Below, piece by piece: positions 1 to 6,785 of a DNA stretch of 64,000 bases. A program made the position numbers and the translations under genes. Source of the DNA: Lachnospiraceae oral taxon 107 str. F0167 (GTDB lineage: Bacteria > Bacillota > Clostridia > Lachnospirales > Lachnospiraceae); assembly GCA_000209465.1 (NCBI GenBank), contig GL890584.1:186001-250000 (forward strand). The letters run 5' to 3'. The notes below the pieces were generated by a model that saw only the letters and a program-made list of their open reading frames with translations, did no database searches and had not been told where the DNA came from. Within the stretch, counting starts at the first letter, position 1; the number at the start of each line of letters is the position of its first letter.

Positions 1-141
1 GATATCTTACATAGAAAAAAGTATACATCAAATGAGCTTTTATGTCTATTCCAAGTTGGCACTGAGTCGCCCGGAATGTCGACTTGATAAAACACTTTTT
101 CTATATTGTATTATTCATTTACCATAAAAATGTAGGTTTTC

Positions 142-369
142 ATGAATACAATAAAAGAATTCCAAAGAATTATGGCCACACAGACTGAACTTGCTTTAGC
201 AACTATAGGAACAGACGGCACTCCAAATTTCAAAATAGTCAACTATTATTTAATTCTAAGAATAATGTCATATACTTTGCGACATTTAAAGATATTGAAA
301 AAGTACATGTCATTTGTTAATTTTATGGTTCAGGTAAATTATTGTTCACTATATATGCTGTTACTCTAA
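142..369 (+). pseudogene. Decayed duplicate of the PNPOx-like gene at 1384
   Basis: The first 33 or so codons are nearly identical in DNA and protein to the intact gene at 1384-1803, and the similarity extends upstream into the leader (ttattcattta...aggttttcatg). Near 250 one base is missing relative to the intact copy, which shifts the frame; recognisable DNA similarity continues out of frame to about 308. A large internal piece is then missing, and similarity to the 3' end of the intact gene resumes at about 331-367 (caggtaaattattgtt, tgttactcta). The ribosome site is also damaged (TGTAGG instead of TGGAGG). This is therefore a frameshifted, internally deleted relic. Its last codons overlap the 3' end of the opposite-strand lipoprotein gene. 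Confidence 0.8.
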
Positions 370-1185
370 TGTAGTAACATCTTTACCGAACCATTTCTCA
401 GAAATACTCTTTAATGTACCGTCTGCCTTCATCTCTTCAAGTGCCGTCTGCACCTCATCCCTCAATATTGTATTTCCAAGTTTAAATCCTACCGCATATT
501 CTTCACTTGAAAGTGGCTTATCCAAAACCTTGAAACCTTCTCCACCTCTTTTTGTGATCTGATAATTTGCCACTACGCTGTTCATAGCCAAAGCATCCAC
601 ACCACCCATTTCAAGATCCATAAAACCTGTGTTAAAATCAGCCACAGTTTGCAATTTACCGAATGTACCTGACAGTTCCGTATTTTCTTTTAATACCGCT
701 TCGGCTGACGAATCCGTCTGAACCTCCACTGTTTTTCCTGCTAAATCCTCAAATGAATTGATATCAGAATCAGATCTTACTACAAATACCTGATCGTTTT
801 TCATATATGGCTTTGTCCATGTATATTTATCTTCTCTGTTCTGTGTGCTGAAGCCGTTCCAAATACAGTCAATATTACCGGATGTAAGTTCCATATCTTT
901 TGCATCCCAGGCTATAGGCTGATACTTTATCTCTTTGCCCAATCGCTTTGCCACCTCTGCTGCCAGATCTAAATCAAATCCGGTAAATTCCCCGTCATCT
1001 CCAACAAACCCCATAGGTGGAAAATCCTGATCAAATCCCACCGTAAAAGTTGTATTAGTGTCTGTGCCTGCAATAGAAGTCTCATCTGTCAACTTACTTT
1101 CTGCTATACTTGTATCCGTTGATGCTGATGAACAGCCTGCCAACATAATTGTTGCTAAAACTCCAAGTAAATAAATTTTTTTCAT
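361..1185 (-). CDS. Amino-acid ABC transporter substrate-binding lipoprotein (SBP_bac_3 family)
   Basis: This 274-residue protein starts with a lipoprotein signal peptide (MKKIYLLGVLATIMLAGC, lipobox LAGC, so Cys18 is the likely lipidated residue), followed by a Ser/Thr-rich linker of about 30 residues. The rest is a periplasmic-binding-protein type 2 fold of the polar amino-acid family: FPPMGF and GEFTGFDLDLAAEVAKRLG near the start, a W.G dip region (IWNGFS) and KADGTLKSISEKWFG at the end. It should sit on the outer face of the membrane and hand an amino acid to an ABC permease. No permease or ATPase lies beside it, so it is an orphan subunit here and the ligand cannot be read from context. 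A strong promoter with an overlapping inverted repeat lies upstream. The ribosome site is AGGTG at 1191-1196. Confidence 0.88.
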   Translation of the reverse strand: MKKIYLLGVLATIMLAGCSSASTDTSIAESKLTDETSIAGTDTNTTFTVGFDQDFPPMGFVGDDGEFTGFDLDLAAEVAKRLGKEIKYQPIAWDAKDMELTSGNIDCIWNGFSTQNREDKYTWTKPYMKNDQVFVVRSDSDINSFEDLAGKTVEVQTDSSAEAVLKENTELSGTFGKLQTVADFNTGFMDLEMGGVDALAMNSVVANYQITKRGGEGFKVLDKPLSSEEYAVGFKLGNTILRDEVQTALEEMKADGTLKSISEKWFGKDVTTLE

Positions 1186-1232
1186 AAATACACCTCATAA
1201 CTTTCTTTACTGCTTTGCCTTAACACTTTCTT

Positions 1233-1261
1233 ATAGTAGCATGCTAAAGTATAACTGTCAA
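1233..1261 (-). promoter_or_regulatory. Sigma-A promoter of the amino-acid-binding lipoprotein gene
   Basis: On the minus strand TTGACA (1256-1261) and TACTAT (1233-1238) are separated by 17 bases. The spacer and the -10 box are covered by an imperfect inverted repeat centred on AGCATGCT with TATA-type flanks, which suggests repressor binding (inference). Confidence 0.75.
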
Positions 1262-1274
1262 CACTTTATTTCTC

Positions 1275-1284
1275 TACTATAGTA
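1275..1284. promoter_or_regulatory. Palindrome TACTATAGTA, candidate operator
   Basis: This perfect 10-base palindrome lies just upstream of the -35 box of the lipoprotein gene. The same 10 bases recur over the -10 box of the methionine synthase operon (12868-12877), and the core ACTATAGT occurs at 34626-34633 ahead of the zinc-ribbon/ABC operon. Shared regulation is an inference. Confidence 0.35.
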
Positions 1285-1383
1285 AAGTATAAAAATATTG
1301 TGTACTCATATAAAAAATCTGTTATACTAATCATATTTAAATACATATTTTATTATTCATTTATCATAAAAATGGAGGTTTTC

Positions 1384-1803
1384 ATGGATACAATAAAAGA
1401 ATTCCAAAGAATTATGGACACACAGGCTGACCTTGCTTTAGCAACTATCGGAACAGACGGCATTCCAAATGTTAGAATAGTCAACTATTATTTTAATCCT
1501 AAAAATAATGTCATATATTTTGCAACATTTAAAGATAATGAAAAAGTACAAGAAATAGAGCAAAATCGAAACGTAGCCTTTACAACAATCCCCAAAAAAG
1601 GCAATGAACATATAAAGGCAAGAGGAATTGCCATAAGAAGCGAACAAACTGTTTTTGATTTGGCAGATTGCTTTTGTAACAAGATACCCGATTACAAAAA
1701 TACAATAGAACATGCAGGAAATTTATTGTTATTATATGAAATACACTTTAAAACAGCTACTGTTACTTTAGATCTGTCTGATATTCAGACTATTAAGTTA
1801 TAA
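1384..1803 (+). CDS. Pyridoxamine 5'-phosphate oxidase-like flavin-binding protein
   Basis: This 139-residue protein belongs to the PNPOx-like split-barrel superfamily: an N-terminal helix (TIKEFQRIMDTQ), the first strands LALATIGTDGIPNVRIVNYYF, then YFATFKDNEKVQEIEQNRNVAFTTIP and GIAIRSEQ. Such small proteins usually bind FMN or F420-like cofactors and include reductases of unknown substrate; the substrate cannot be told here. ATG at 1384 is chosen over an upstream in-frame start because GGAGG (1374-1378) stands five bases before it and the decayed paralogue aligns from the same codon. A TATACT box at 1323-1328 is a likely -10 element. A perfect palindrome follows the stop. The gene has a broken duplicate at 142. 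Confidence 0.85.
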   Translation: MDTIKEFQRIMDTQADLALATIGTDGIPNVRIVNYYFNPKNNVIYFATFKDNEKVQEIEQNRNVAFTTIPKKGNEHIKARGIAIRSEQTVFDLADCFCNKIPDYKNTIEHAGNLLLLYEIHFKTATVTLDLSDIQTIKL

Positions 1804-1833
1804 ATGAGGGCTGACAATTGTCAGCCCTCATTT
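1802..1833. terminator. Perfect 32-base palindrome downstream of the PNPOx-like gene
   Basis: The 32 bases from the last base of the stop codon region are an exact palindrome (arms AAATGAGGGCTGACAA), able to form a 14-16 base-pair hairpin. The T run after it is short (TTTATACT), so termination is likely but the site is not a textbook terminator. Confidence 0.65.
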
Positions 1834-1973
1834 ATACTATTCTACATAATTGCTTATATAATTCAACCCATAATATATTTATAATTATTCCCATTTGCAA
1901 TTTTTCGTAAGATTTGTGTATTATAATCCTGTATTTTATATATTAATTGTATCCGTATTAAGCAATAATTCAG

Positions 1974-2002
1974 TTGATTTAATCGGCATATTTAGGTATA
2001 CT
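1974..2002 (+). promoter_or_regulatory. Promoter of tRNA-Ser(CGA)
   Basis: TTGATT (1974-1979) and TATACT (1997-2002) are spaced by exactly 17 bases. The expected start point, about seven bases after the -10 box, falls on or next to the first base of the mature tRNA at 2010, so the 5' leader would be very short or absent. Confidence 0.7.
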
Positions 2003-2009
2003 TAAGCAT

Positions 2010-2098
2010 GGAGGTGTATCGAAGTGGTCATAACGAGCCTGACTCGAAATCAGGTTGTCACTTTTTGTGGCACGAGAGTTCGAATCTCTTCGCCTCCG
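2010..2098 (+). tRNA. tRNA-Ser, anticodon CGA
   Basis: The acceptor stem pairs GGAGGTG (2010-2016) with CGCCTCC (2091-2097), followed by discriminator G. The anticodon arm CCTGA-CTCGAAA-TCAGG shows anticodon CGA, which reads UCG. A long variable arm (ttgtcac...gtggcac) makes it a class II tRNA, as expected for serine. The T arm contains GTTCGAATC. The 3' CCA is not encoded and must be added. A bidirectional terminator hairpin follows at once, so this is a single-gene transcript. Confidence 0.95.
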
Positions 2099-2106
2099 GT
2101 TATAAA

Positions 2107-2135
2107 AATGCTCCCTGACTTGGGAGCATTTTTTT
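2107..2135. terminator. Bidirectional intrinsic terminator
   Basis: Arms AATGCTCCC (2107-2115) and GGGAGCATT (2122-2130) enclose a six-base loop and are followed by a T run on the plus strand and by TTTTTAT on the minus strand. It ends both the tRNA transcript and the minus-strand mnmA/membrane-protein transcript, whose stop codon lies inside the T run. Confidence 0.88.
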
Positions 2136-3414
2136 ACTTTAATTCTATTTTCCTCCCCATATACTGGGTGGCTATTCTGTTTTCCGGATGAACATCAATC
2201 ATATAAATCACCATCAAGAATATCCATTCCAAAGGCTTCATCATAATATATATAATATCCGCAATCCATTTACTCTTTATAAGCCTTGCAACAGGAAAGC
2301 CGTATCTGTCATATATTCCCCTGACAAGTTTGTGAAAGCGTGGTGTTTTTTCTTCTAAGATCTGTTCAAAGGCATTTGCCACACAGAGCTGCCTGTTTAC
2401 AATTACCTCATGTCCGTGGCGTACCCCTTTTCTTAAGGGCTTTACAATCTTTTTATGCCCGCCTGCCGCTACCGTACATAGATAGTGTTCATCATAATAG
2501 ATATTTTGAGGTGCTTCCTTCATTGACAATCTCCAGTCGGCAGTCTCCGTCCAAGCCTTTATAACAGAATCCGGTGCCTGGCCGAAAAGTAATAATATAC
2601 CTATAATGATTCCAAGCAAAGGCAGCATAAGAATAAGGGCATATACAGGCCAATGTTCGGATTTTGACAATATTTTATTAAAAAAGCTTAAACAAGAGTT
2701 TTTTTCTATTTTTTCTTTTTCCATCTCAAGTTCATGCCACTCACGAACCTTGCAAAGCACTGTCCTTATTATAATAAAAGAAATACAAATAGGATAAGTC
2801 AAAAGGTATGTATCAAGAGTACTTTCTATCATAGATTCACCACCGTAAACCTGTACGGTAAAAACAATTATTCCTATCAACCAAAGATACATGGCGGATA
2901 TTGAAAATACTGCCATAAGCGGCGGCATTTTCTTAAGCGGACAAAATCTTAAATAAAAATACCCTATAACACCTATCAAAAATATTACAATAACCGTAAG
3001 TAGGGAGCCTGAGTAAATCGGTGTATGTTTTTCTAAATTATGCAACTGCTCATACCAGTCGGAACCCGTAGTATATTTTGCCTGTGTAATATATAAAAAT
3101 TCTAAAATAAGCCCATACCATATTACAATCTGGTCAAAACCCACCCCTGTTTTTGTCATCGTTTTATCTGTTTCAAGGATGAGCATCGCCAGTTGATATG
3201 CTGCCAACACTATAGGATATACAAATAAGGCGCCTACAAATCCTCCCCATAATGGAATGGCTACAACCCCGACAGCTATATCCTTAAATTCTCCATATTC
3301 TCCAATGGAAGATATTGCGGCAATCATAGTCCATCCTATAACTAAAAATAATCCTATTACATAGCTTATAATAATACTGTTCAGTATGGAAATTCTAAAT
3401 ATATATTTTTTCAT
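2134..3414 (-). CDS. Multi-pass membrane protein, probably DUF6688 family
   Basis: The protein of about 426 residues has five to seven hydrophobic segments in its first 300 residues, then a soluble region with the run YLCTVAAGGHKKIVKPLR, the motif VNRQLCVANAFEQ and EEKTPRFHKLVRGIYDRYG, and a final hydrophobic stretch. That C-terminal signature resembles the uncharacterised DUF6688 family of Firmicutes (recognised from memory, so moderate certainty); no function is known to me. The ATG at 3414 is chosen because GGAGAAG precedes it; an in-frame start 33 bases upstream lacks such a site. It lies 39 bases after mnmA and is probably cotranscribed with it. Confidence 0.7.
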   Translation of the reverse strand: MKKYIFRISILNSIIISYVIGLFLVIGWTMIAAISSIGEYGEFKDIAVGVVAIPLWGGFVGALFVYPIVLAAYQLAMLILETDKTMTKTGVGFDQIVIWYGLILEFLYITQAKYTTGSDWYEQLHNLEKHTPIYSGSLLTVIVIFLIGVIGYFYLRFCPLKKMPPLMAVFSISAMYLWLIGIIVFTVQVYGGESMIESTLDTYLLTYPICISFIIIRTVLCKVREWHELEMEKEKIEKNSCLSFFNKILSKSEHWPVYALILMLPLLGIIIGILLLFGQAPDSVIKAWTETADWRLSMKEAPQNIYYDEHYLCTVAAGGHKKIVKPLRKGVRHGHEVIVNRQLCVANAFEQILEEKTPRFHKLVRGIYDRYGFPVARLIKSKWIADIIYIMMKPLEWIFLMVIYMIDVHPENRIATQYMGRKIELK

Positions 3415-3453
3415 ATTCTTCTCCGTACAACCCTTTATACAGTGCAAATCAGT

Positions 3454-4545
3454 TTAATCACATCTTTTTATAATAGTTCCGCCACCAAGTACAAGTCCGC
3501 TCTCATCATATAAAACAACTGCCTGCCCCGGCGTAATGGCTCTTACCTTTTTATCAAAATCAATCCTTATTCTGTCTTCTCCAAGTACCTTAATGGTGCA
3601 GTGTTCGCCCTTATGTGAATATCTTATCTTTCCGACAGCTCTCATACCGTCAAAAAAGCTTTCCACCGCCATTGCATTAAGATTATTTGCTTCCAGACTG
3701 TATCCGAACACATCTTCATTTTCACCTATTACGACCTCATTTGTGTCAGGCCTTATCTCTGTCACAAAGATGGGATGCCCCAGTGCAATGCCAAGTCCTT
3801 TTCTCTGTCCTATGGTATAGTGAAGTATACCCTTATGTTTCCCCAGTATCTCCCCGTCAGCTGTCACAAAGTTTCCCACAGGCATCTTTTTTCCTATTTC
3901 ACTCTCTACAAATGAAGCATAGTCATTATCTGAAACAAAGCAAATCTCCTGACTGTCGGGCTTATTTGCCACTCTGAGATTAAACTTTTTTGCAATTTCT
4001 CTTATCTCATCCTTTTCATAATCTCCTACAGGCATCAATGTTTTTGAGAGCTGATCCTGAGTAAGATTATAAAGTGCATAGGTCTGATCTTTTGCACTTG
4101 TTTTTGACATTCTAAGTGCAAACCTTCCGTTTTCAAGCTTTTCTATTCTGGCATAATGACCTGTTGCAATATAATCAGCTCCAAGCATCATACTTCTCTC
4201 CAAAAGGGATTCCCATTTTACATATCTGTTGCAGGCAATACATGGATTTGGTGTCCTTGCCTGTACATATTCATTTACAAAATAATCTATTACCTTATCT
4301 TTAAATTCATCTCTAAAATTCATTACATAATAAGGTATGCCGATATCTCTTGCCACTCTTCTGGCATCATCTACAGCAGACAGACCACAGCATCCTCCGC
4401 TGCCTGACATATCTTCTTCATCTTCACTTTGCCATATCTGCATAGTCACACCTGTGACATCATATCCGGCCTCTTTTAAAAGATAGGCTGCCACTGAGGA
4501 GTCCACTCCACCCGACATACCTACCACTACTTTTTTCTTTTCCAT
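3454..4545 (-). CDS. mnmA: tRNA-specific 2-thiouridylase MnmA
   Basis: MnmA puts sulfur on uridine 34 of tRNA-Lys, -Glu and -Gln, using ATP to adenylate the base and a persulfide carried on cysteine. The 363-residue length is usual. Visible features are the PP-loop SGGVDSS (residues 11-17), the catalytic pair Cys102 (TPNPC) and Cys202 (DSQEICF), and the C-terminal beta-barrel ending [12 protein letters not shown]. Sulfur in Firmicutes comes from a cysteine desulfurase; one is encoded nearby at 6786 on the other strand, separated by three unrelated genes. A CC pair at 52-53 in a Gly/Ser-rich loop is common in clostridial members (from memory). The upstream gap of 59 bases is AT-rich and may hold a promoter. 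Confidence 0.97.
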   Translation of the reverse strand: MEKKKVVVGMSGGVDSSVAAYLLKEAGYDVTGVTMQIWQSEDEEDMSGSGGCCGLSAVDDARRVARDIGIPYYVMNFRDEFKDKVIDYFVNEYVQARTPNPCIACNRYVKWESLLERSMMLGADYIATGHYARIEKLENGRFALRMSKTSAKDQTYALYNLTQDQLSKTLMPVGDYEKDEIREIAKKFNLRVANKPDSQEICFVSDNDYASFVESEIGKKMPVGNFVTADGEILGKHKGILHYTIGQRKGLGIALGHPIFVTEIRPDTNEVVIGENEDVFGYSLEANNLNAMAVESFFDGMRAVGKIRYSHKGEHCTIKVLGEDRIRIDFDKKVRAITPGQAVVLYDESGLVLGGGTIIKRCD

Positions 4546-4604
4546 ATATTCTCCAAAATTAAAATCTATGCTTGATAGTATATCATATACTTGTATTAAT
4601 TATA

Positions 4605-5087
4605 CTATAAAGTCTTCGGATCAAGACCATACCAATTCCCAAGCCATATTTCTTTTTCATATATCCTGTCAATATCTTCTTTTGTATATAAATAATCTGC
4701 TGCACCGGCGAAAATATCATCCGGAAACAGTTTGAAATACTCATGCAAAAAATTCAAATACATAAAGGCTCTGTCTCCGTACCCTTCAATATATATGTAT
4801 CTGTAGTAATCTGTCTTTTGTCCGGAAGAATCTTCTACCGTACAGCGATACAAATACTCCCTTTTTATTATATCAATATACATAACTGCCCATGAAGAGG
4901 CGTCATCCAAATACCATCTGAAATCATCATCGTAATCCGGTTTATTTACGGAAAACATATAATAATCACCATGGTCACTCAAAAATTCATTGGTAAATCC
5001 TCGTGACATCAATATGTTTACAATAGCTTTTATATCCCTACAGCTATTATCATCTTTTCTTCTTAAAATTTCTACATCTCCTGCCAT
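4605..5087 (-). CDS. Unrecognised protein, third gene of a paralogous cluster
   Basis: I do not recognise this 160-residue protein. It is clearly related to the product of 6112-6612: both begin with a (V)xILRxxxx...DIKxI(V/I)NI(F/L)MSRG(F/Y)TN block, continue with YYxxS(V/I)NKP and share FMxLNF(L/F)HEYFKL(F/V)P(D/E)D and YTKxDIDRIYxKxxW near the C-terminus. The last block is shared more distantly with both halves of the protein between them. It is acidic, rich in Tyr and Asp, and has no signal peptide or membrane segment, so it should be cytoplasmic. It is the last gene of a tightly packed operon. An immunity-type role is possible, since such families often occur as tandem paralogues, but no toxin is present. 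Confidence 0.75.
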   Translation of the reverse strand: MAGDVEILRRKDDNSCRDIKAIVNILMSRGFTNEFLSDHGDYYMFSVNKPDYDDDFRWYLDDASSWAVMYIDIIKREYLYRCTVEDSSGQKTDYYRYIYIEGYGDRAFMYLNFLHEYFKLFPDDIFAGAADYLYTKEDIDRIYEKEIWLGNWYGLDPKTL

Positions 5088-5095
5088 TCTACCGA

Positions 5096-6103
5096 CTAAA
5101 AAGTGCTCCTCTCTCTTTCTTTAAATATCCATTTTTCATTCTTATCCTTATTGTTAAATATTTCATCAATCTGTGATTTTGTAAAGAAACAACCATTGTC
5201 AATATAAAAAATATCCTCAGGGAATTTCTTGAAATAGTTATGTACTATTTCAAGCACCTGCATTTCTTTTCCGATAAGATCGGTAATCCTAAAATACGTT
5301 TCAAAACCCATCTGCATTATTTCATCTGTAGGGATATCTATCATCTGTGTATTACAGTATATTTCAATCACCTTGTCCTCATTATAAAAGTAATCATCCT
5401 TATTGAATTTTACATAGACTATATTATAGCTTTCTCTTTTTATATTAACAATTTTTCTATTATTCATTGTGCTCAATGTATGTATCATTCTGTGAGGAAG
5501 CCCCTGCTTTGAGTTAAGTCTTTTGCCAATTATTCTTCCTTCGTATCTAAGTTCTACACCTTCAATAATATTTTTAGAGTACAATGTTTTTAGCATACCG
5601 CTTGTAAAAGCTGCTAATGTAGTAATGCATCTATCTATATAATAGTCTATGCTTTTTATACTGTATGAAGATCTATATATCCAGTTTTTATCAGGTTTAC
5701 CATTATAAATACTGTCAATCATCGCTTTATTATAATATCTCCCATTATCCACATAAAAGATATCATTTGTATGCTCTTGTAAATATCTATGTAACAGCTC
5801 CAAAATAATCAGTTCTTTCCCGAATATATTTGAAAAACGATAATATGTTTCAAGCCCAAGTTCATTTGCCCTTTCAGTAGGTATCTCCATATTTCTTTGA
5901 TAGGAGTACACCTCTATCATATGCTCTGCATCCTCAAAGAATAAAATATCATTCTCTTCTTTCATATATGATATACTATACTCTTCCTTGGAAATAGAAA
6001 ATCTCATACTATGTCCCATATCTATAAGAATATGAACTAATATATATGCTGCCTCCATCTTATTGACACCGGCTTTACCCAGTATTCTACCTTCGTATCT
6101 CAT
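5096..6103 (-). CDS. Unrecognised protein made of two copies of the cluster domain
   Basis: This 335-residue protein has two homologous halves, residues about 1-140 and 185-330. Each starts (L/M)RYEGRI(L/I)GK, then shows (Y)SI.Y or YNIVYV, EVYSYQxxMEIPT / EIYCNTxMIDIPT, G(L/F)ETY(Y/F)R, GKE, and DIFY(V/I)DNGxxxxKxxIDxI(Y/F)N...W(I)(Y/F). The final block matches the C-terminal blocks of both neighbours, so the operon holds four related units. No signal peptide or membrane helix is seen. ATG at 6103 is preferred to GTG at 6109 because AGGGG precedes it at a good distance; this ribosome site overlaps the stop of the upstream gene, which implies translational coupling. Function unknown. Confidence 0.75.
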   Translation of the reverse strand: MRYEGRILGKAGVNKMEAAYILVHILIDMGHSMRFSISKEEYSISYMKEENDILFFEDAEHMIEVYSYQRNMEIPTERANELGLETYYRFSNIFGKELIILELLHRYLQEHTNDIFYVDNGRYYNKAMIDSIYNGKPDKNWIYRSSYSIKSIDYYIDRCITTLAAFTSGMLKTLYSKNIIEGVELRYEGRIIGKRLNSKQGLPHRMIHTLSTMNNRKIVNIKRESYNIVYVKFNKDDYFYNEDKVIEIYCNTQMIDIPTDEIMQMGFETYFRITDLIGKEMQVLEIVHNYFKKFPEDIFYIDNGCFFTKSQIDEIFNNKDKNEKWIFKERERSTF

Positions 6104-6111
6104 AATCACCC

Positions 6112-6612
6112 CTATATCAAACGCTCATCCGGATCGGTATATATCCACTCGGCAGTCCACTCTTTTTTATTATAAATCCTGTCTATATCAGCTTTTGTAT
6201 AAAAATGTTTATCCTTTGAATAGCAATTCCAAAGTACATCTTCCGGTACAAGTTTAAAATATTCATGAAAAAAATTTAACAGCATAAATGATCTACCCGA
6301 TATTTTTTCAAAGTCAAAATAATCTTTATAACCTTTAAACTTTTCAGGAAAATCCTTTATCCTCACATTAGACCACCAGTCATCTGATGGTATTAAATCT
6401 ACATTTGCAAGAATACTGTCCGATTTATCCTGCAAATAATATGGTAGTTCATCATCAAACATGGGTTTATTTATTGAAAGACTATAATAACTTCTATTAT
6501 CATATGCTCCACAGTTCGTATAGCCTCTTGACATAAATATATTTATTATATTTTTTATATCCTGAATATTTCCTTCTCCGTTTTTCCTTAAAATATCAAC
6601 GCTCCAGCCCAT
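6112..6612 (-). CDS. Unrecognised protein, first gene of a paralogous cluster
   Basis: The 166-residue product is a paralogue of the one encoded at 4605-5087 (see the shared MSRGYTN, SINKP, FHEYFKLVPED and FYTKADIDRIYNKK blocks). It is soluble, Tyr/Asp/Lys-rich and without a signal peptide. It opens the three-gene minus-strand operon: ribosome site AGGTG before ATG, candidate promoter TTGACA-18-TATAAA at 6641-6670. The cluster lies between mnmA and the divergent cysteine desulfurase, two genes that work together and are often neighbours, so the cluster may have been inserted between them (inference). Function unknown. Confidence 0.75.
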   Translation of the reverse strand: MGWSVDILRKNGEGNIQDIKNIINIFMSRGYTNCGAYDNRSYYSLSINKPMFDDELPYYLQDKSDSILANVDLIPSDDWWSNVRIKDFPEKFKGYKDYFDFEKISGRSFMLLNFFHEYFKLVPEDVLWNCYSKDKHFYTKADIDRIYNKKEWTAEWIYTDPDERLI

Positions 6613-6640
6613 ATATCACCTCTATTTAAATTATAGATTT

Positions 6641-6670
6641 TTTATACAATACTCATATTGTACTTGTCAA
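6641..6670 (-). promoter_or_regulatory. Promoter of the paralogous cluster
   Basis: On the minus strand TTGACA (6665-6670) and TATAAA (6641-6646) are separated by 18 bases. Its -35 box overlaps the -35 box of the divergent cysteine desulfurase promoter. Confidence 0.6.
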
Positions 6671-6692
6671 TTCAAATTCAATCATTTACTAT
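6664..6692 (+). promoter_or_regulatory. Promoter of the cysteine desulfurase gene
   Basis: TTGTCA (6664-6669) and TACTAT (6687-6692) are spaced by 17 bases. The leader to the start codon is then about 90 bases. Confidence 0.6.
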
Positions 6693-6785
6693 TTTATTGT
6701 TAATACTATTTATACTGTATGATGCGGATATAACCTGTTTAATAAAGGATTACGTGCCATACTTTTACAAAAAGATTGGAGTACT

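Noticed and set aside
1-127. Open frames running in from the window start on the plus strand (ending at 87 and 127)
   Set aside because: Neither short frame shows a recognisable protein motif and there is no way to see an upstream start, so no gene tail can be claimed.
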